Shown here in pieces: positions 6,523 to 8,844 of a DNA stretch of 8,844 nucleotides (position 1 is the stretch's first letter; the number at the start of each line of letters is the position of its first letter). The notes under the pieces are model-generated. The model saw only the letters and a program-made list of their open reading frames with translations, was not told where the DNA came from and searched no databases. Source of the DNA: an uncultured Ruminococcus sp. Lineage in GTDB: Bacteria > Bacillota > Clostridia > Oscillospirales > CAG-272. The stretch is from NCBI GenBank assembly GCA_902796505.1, contig CADBPA010000075.1, forward strand, positions 1 through 8,844. The letters run 5' to 3'. The position numbers and the translations under genes were made by a program.

Positions 6523-7584
6523 TCAGAGTGCGCTCGCGCCGGATACCGCGCTTTCCGCGTCCACCGCCAGCAGAATGTGCTTGTAGGTGCCGAAACCGAC
6601 GCCGAAACGGCATCTGCCGTTCCAGATATAGTTGCCGGTGTGGTGATCCACCCAGTTCGAGACGGTCAGGGGCACGCGGTTGAAGAACATATTGCCCGAA
6701 AGATTCTTGTTCGCCTCGGAGGAGAGGATCATGCAGCGGTTGTCGGTCGTCTGCCAGTTCGGCATCACGACGATATTCCAGTTGCCGTAGTGGAGGTTGA
6801 TATCGTTGTAGCCGTTGCCGAGCGCGCCTTCCGATCCGCAGACCTTCTTGGCGATCACCTCCGCCGCCGGGCGGTTGCCGGGCAGGATGATGGTGTCGGC
6901 GGTATAGCCGAGGATCTCGCCGTTCTCATCCTTCATATTGCGGATCTTGAAAGAGAGCTCGGAGAGGGCGGCTTCAAAGGCTTCGGGCGAGGCCTTGCGC
7001 GCGCTGTCGCTGCCGGAGGAGAAGATATCGCCCCAGAAGTAGTTGCTCTGAGTCCCCGCCGCGGCGGTCGCGCCGCCGTAGGTGTGCGCCGAGGAGAAGA
7101 GCGGCTGTCCGTCGGGCGCGGTCAGATCGAGCGTCGCCTTGGCGAAGCTTCCGGTCGCCGCCGTGCCGTTTGCGAGGGCGTACTCGCAGATCTTGTGAAT
7201 GGTTTTGTAGTAGGCGCGGGTGAAGTTTTCGGCTCTGCGCTTCGCGTCGGCGGCAACGCCGTAGTTCGCGTCCTCCATCATCTGCGCCGTGATGGTGAAT
7301 TCCTTCATGAACTGGATGTGTTCGATGAACTTGCGGTAGGTCTCGGCGATGCCGTCGTTCTCGGCGCCCGCTCCTTCCTCGGCGGCGGAGAAGACGTCGA
7401 ACTCGTTCTGGCCGATGATCGTCTCGCCGAATTTGCCCGAACGCTCGACGTTGAAGAGCCAGTCGCAGATGCCGCCCTTCTTGGTCTGCAGGTCGCTTTC
7501 GTGTTCGATCACCATCTTGATGGGAGTTTCGAGTTTGCCGATCGCGCCGTTTGCGAGACCGGAGGATCTGGAATAAATGATCAT
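6523..7584 (-). CDS. Major capsid protein (HK97 fold, Mu gpT-like motifs)
   Basis: A 353-residue protein, a normal length for a phage major capsid protein. Residues about 50-110 form an E-loop and spine-helix-like region (FGETIIGQNEFDVFSA, then ETYRKFIEHIQFMKEFTITA). DGQPLFSSAHTYGG at 158-171 resembles the 'dG..LFs.aH' motif of Mu gpT-type head proteins. MKDENGEILGYTADTIILPG (217-236) is the usual 'g..lgi.pdtlivP' segment of the P-domain. The C-terminus (FFNRVPLTVSNWVDHHTGNY, then RCRFGVGFGTYKHI) is characteristic of head proteins that end on a beta-strand. It follows scaffold and decoration candidates and precedes the adaptor, the expected order. The start has AAGAAAGGA 8 bases upstream. It self-assembles into the icosahedral shell. 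Family is recognised by motif; no alignment was run. Confidence 0.85.
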   Translation of the reverse strand: MIIYSRSSGLANGAIGKLETPIKMVIEHESDLQTKKGGICDWLFNVERSGKFGETIIGQNEFDVFSAAEEGAGAENDGIAETYRKFIEHIQFMKEFTITAQMMEDANYGVAADAKRRAENFTRAYYKTIHKICEYALANGTAATGSFAKATLDLTAPDGQPLFSSAHTYGGATAAAGTQSNYFWGDIFSSGSDSARKASPEAFEAALSELSFKIRNMKDENGEILGYTADTIILPGNRPAAEVIAKKVCGSEGALGNGYNDINLHYGNWNIVVMPNWQTTDNRCMILSSEANKNLSGNMFFNRVPLTVSNWVDHHTGNYIWNGRCRFGVGFGTYKHILLAVDAESAVSGASAL

Positions 7585-7592
7585 GGATGTTT

Positions 7593-7602
7593 TCCTTTCT
7601 TA
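7593..7602 (-). promoter_or_regulatory. Ribosome binding site TAAGAAAGGA before capsid gene
   Basis: The same 10-mer as at other starts, ending eight bases before the major capsid ATG. Here the TAA is not a stop codon, because the upstream gene ends with TGA at 7623-7625. The motif is therefore not just a consequence of stop codon choice. Confidence 0.75.
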
Positions 7603-7622
7603 TCTTTATCGTTTCGGTGGGA

Positions 7623-8027
7623 TCAGAAGCGGACTTCGATCCTGTCTCCGGTTTTGGTCGCGCCGGCAAGCGAGAGGATCTCGGCGACGCCGTTCGTCGT
7701 CGTCGCCGTCACGCCGACGGCGCGGGAGGATTCGACGTTCAGGGTGACCTTCGCGCCGGGGACGAGCGAGGTCGGCGCCGCCGAAACCGGTGCCTCGAAG
7801 ATCATATCGTGGCTGACGGGATAGGCGAGCATACTGCCGCTCTCGCCTGCCGCAAGGTCCTGCGCGGCGATGTAGGAGGGTACGGTGGTCGCCGTACAGT
7901 TTGCGAGTTTTCCGGAGGTCACCGTCAGCGCGGTGCCGATTTTGAAGCTGACGCCTGCCGTCACCGGGAGGCGGATGGGTTCGGGCGTGTTGCGCCCGGA
8001 GTTTAAAATGCGGATGAGTTTGAACAT
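7623..8027 (-). CDS. Probable head decoration protein
   Basis: A 134-residue protein rich in Thr, Ala, Val and Gly, predicted to be mostly beta: IRLPVTAGVSFKIGTALTVT, then ATTVPSYIAAQDLAAGES, then VPGAKVTLNVESSR. The pattern of an early 'G..f..G..l.v..G.l' followed by 'a.yiAa.d..aGe' resembles small phage head proteins that coat or stabilise the capsid, such as those encoded just before the major capsid gene. There is no signal peptide or membrane segment. It lies between the scaffold candidate and the capsid gene with a strong ribosome site. The decoration role is inferred from position, size and composition; a head fibre or capsid-stabilising protein would fit equally. Confidence 0.6.
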   Translation of the reverse strand: MFKLIRILNSGRNTPEPIRLPVTAGVSFKIGTALTVTSGKLANCTATTVPSYIAAQDLAAGESGSMLAYPVSHDMIFEAPVSAAPTSLVPGAKVTLNVESSRAVGVTATTTNGVAEILSLAGATKTGDRIEVRF

Positions 8028-8036
8028 ATCGTTTTT

Positions 8037-8046
8037 TCCTTTCTTA
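8037..8046 (-). promoter_or_regulatory. Stop-coupled ribosome binding site TAAGAAAGGA
   Basis: The TAA is the stop codon of the scaffold candidate. The AAGGA lies nine bases before the ATG of the decoration gene and supports its start at 8027. Confidence 0.75.
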
Positions 8047-8562
8047 GTGTTCTGCCGTCACGCGGCGGTAAAGTCGTCTGATCTCGCTGTCGGAAAGATC
8101 GCCGAACAGTTCTCTGGCTGCCGAAAGATCCCTGCCGCCGATGCCTTCTTCGGGCGTCGCCCGTCCGGGGACGCTGCTGCGCAGGTGCGCTCTGCCGTCG
8201 GTTTTTTTCGGCGCGCCGTTCGGTCTTGCGCCGCAGCTCGCAAGATACGCCTCGACCGGGGTAAGCCCCAGATCGCGCAGCTCGGCGTAGCGCATCGGGC
8301 GGGGAAGCTCGGCGATCGAGGCAAGCTCCGAAAGCTCGGCAAATTCCTCCTTCAGCGCGGCAAGGTCGCGCTCTGCGATCTCGCCGTAGTCGGTAGGCAG
8401 GGAGTTTTCCTCCTCTGCCTTTTCTTCGCCGGAGGCGGCTTCGGTCACGCCCTCGGCGGCTTCGGTCGCCTCCACGGCGAGTTCGGTCACTCGCCCGGCG
8501 GTTTCCTCGCCGGGGGCGGCGGTCTCTTCTCCGACCGGGAGGTTCTTGATCTCCTCTTCCAT
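8044..8562 (-). CDS. Putative phage scaffolding protein
   Basis: A 172-residue protein starting MEEEIKNLPVGEE. The frame stays open 13 codons further upstream, but the chosen ATG at 8560-8562 has GAGG upstream and lies one base after the preceding stop (TGATATG). The first ~55 residues are very acidic and low in complexity. Residues about 58-108 form a helical block (DYGEIAERDLAALKEEFAEL, then RYAELRDLGLTPVEAYLAS) of a kind often found in Clostridia phage head genes. The C-terminus (AARELFGDLSDSEIRRLYRR) is a basic amphipathic helix. An acidic helical protein with a basic C-terminal helix, placed just before decoration and capsid genes, fits a scaffold, whose basic end usually binds the shell. 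Function is inferred; a head maturation accessory protein is an alternative. No serine protease motif was seen. Confidence 0.6.
   Translation of the reverse strand: MEEEIKNLPVGEETAAPGEETAGRVTELAVEATEAAEGVTEAASGEEKAEEENSLPTDYGEIAERDLAALKEEFAELSELASIAELPRPMRYAELRDLGLTPVEAYLASCGARPNGAPKKTDGRAHLRSSVPGRATPEEGIGGRDLSAARELFGDLSDSEIRRLYRRVTAEH
8428..8490 (-). repeat. Three 21-base repeats encoding an acidic 7-residue unit
   Basis: On the + strand GGCGGCTTCGGTC occurs at 8434-8446 and 8455-8467, with a near copy (GGCGAGTTCGGTC) at 8476-8488, each 21 bases apart. They encode VTELAVE, ATEAAEG and VTEAASG, residues 25-45 of the scaffold candidate. The unit is an in-frame heptad in the acidic N-terminal region and may vary in copy number between relatives. 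Confidence 0.6.
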
Positions 8563-8563
8563 A

Positions 8564-8713
8564 TCAGCCTCGCTTTGCGCGCAGGTCGCGGCCGTCGTCA
8601 CGGATCGCCGTCCCCTTCGCTTCGTCCTTCGGGAGCGGTCTTTCCGCCTTCACCCGGTCGAGAGAGAGGTCTCTCCCGTAAGATCGTTTTTCGGTTTTGT
8701 ACTCGGTTTTCAT
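8564..8713 (-). CDS. 49-residue charged hypothetical phage protein
   Basis: Found by hand translation: an ATG at 8711-8713 preceded by GAAAGGAAACGAT, ending at a TGA one base before the scaffold start. The 49 residues begin MKTEYKTEKRSYGRDLSLDR and end RDDGRDLRAKRG. It is rich in Lys, Arg, Asp and Glu with few hydrophobic residues, so it is probably disordered or helical only when bound. It has no membrane segment or recognisable motif. Its position between a likely portal gene and the scaffold, and its tight spacing, suggest a small head morphogenesis or virion protein. I do not recognise a family. Coding status rests on its ribosome site and exact fit between two genes. Confidence 0.6.
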   Translation of the reverse strand: MKTEYKTEKRSYGRDLSLDRVKAERPLPKDEAKGTAIRDDGRDLRAKRG

Positions 8714-8736
8714 ATCGTTTCCTTTCGTGTTTTGAT

Positions 8737-8844
8737 TCAGAAGAGCCTGAGCCCCTCCGTGTTGCGCAGGAAATTCAGGTATTCCTCGGCGCTCATGCCG
8801 GTGTAGAGCGCGGTCAGGTCCATGCGCTGTTTCAGCACCCGATC
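8737..8844 (-). CDS. C-terminal end of a phage gene, probably portal, 5' end beyond window
   Basis: The last 35 codons of a gene entering from the right edge, ending in TGA at 8737-8739. The peptide reads DRVLKQRMDLTALYTGMSAE followed by EYLNFLRNTEGLRLF. It looks helical and ends in a Leu-rich, moderately basic tail. The gene upstream of scaffold and capsid in short-tailed phages is usually the portal, so that is the best guess, but 35 residues carry no diagnostic motif. A small head protein or the end of a terminase remain possible. Confidence 0.5.
   Translation of the reverse strand, partial: DRVLKQRMDLTALYTGMSAEEYLNFLRNTEGLRLF

Noticed and set aside
6577..7824. 415-codon + strand open frame opposite the capsid gene
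   Set aside because: It is antisense to a protein with clear capsid motifs, and its composition (runs of Val, Gly, Asp and Arg) is typical of a shadow frame.
8563..8601. Upstream start of the scaffold candidate at 8601
   Set aside because: It would overlap the 49-residue gene, while the ATG at 8562 has GAGG upstream and sits one base after that gene's stop.

Overview
The window reads as part of a bacteriophage or prophage genome: the head and short-tail structural module. All twelve coding regions I support lie on the minus strand, so transcription runs from the right edge to the left. The DNA is GC-rich (about 60% by eye, uncounted). Most starts have strong AAGGAG-type ribosome sites, stops are standard TAA/TGA, and the tail proteins resemble those of Bacillota (Clostridia-like) phages. 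A GC-rich gut Clostridia host is the best guess, but no host gene, integrase, tRNA or att site is visible to confirm it.

Head module (right to left): the C-terminal end of a gene that by position is probably the portal; a 49-residue charged protein; a 172-residue acidic, helical scaffold candidate; a 134-residue Thr/Ala-rich beta protein, probably a head decoration protein; and a 353-residue HK97-fold major capsid protein with Mu gpT-like motifs. A 98-base gap with an inverted repeat then separates capsid from tail genes.

Tail module: a 279-residue head-tail adaptor, then an 893-residue nozzle/stabilisation-type protein of short-tailed phages. Two probable fibre or receptor-binding proteins follow (295 and 387 residues); the first has a motif like the N-terminal domain of the phage major tropism determinant. 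After these come a 15-codon basic ORF with its own strong ribosome site, a 132-residue beta plus coiled-coil protein, and at the left edge the start of a secreted or membrane protein with a signal peptide and one transmembrane helix. There is no tape measure, tail tube or sheath gene between capsid and fibres, which suggests podovirus-like morphology.

The most unusual feature is a complete BspA-type leucine-rich repeat domain, with four units at an exact 23-residue spacing and a C-terminal cap motif, embedded in the nozzle protein. The adaptor just before it also carries an extra beta-rich segment. Both accessory domains may alter the short tail's surface and possibly its cell binding. Genes are tightly packed (gaps of 1 to 38 bases or short overlaps, apart from the 98-base gap), and a recurring TAAGAAAGGA motif joins stop codons to ribosome sites. 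No CRISPR array, RNA gene, transposon or intrinsic terminator was found.
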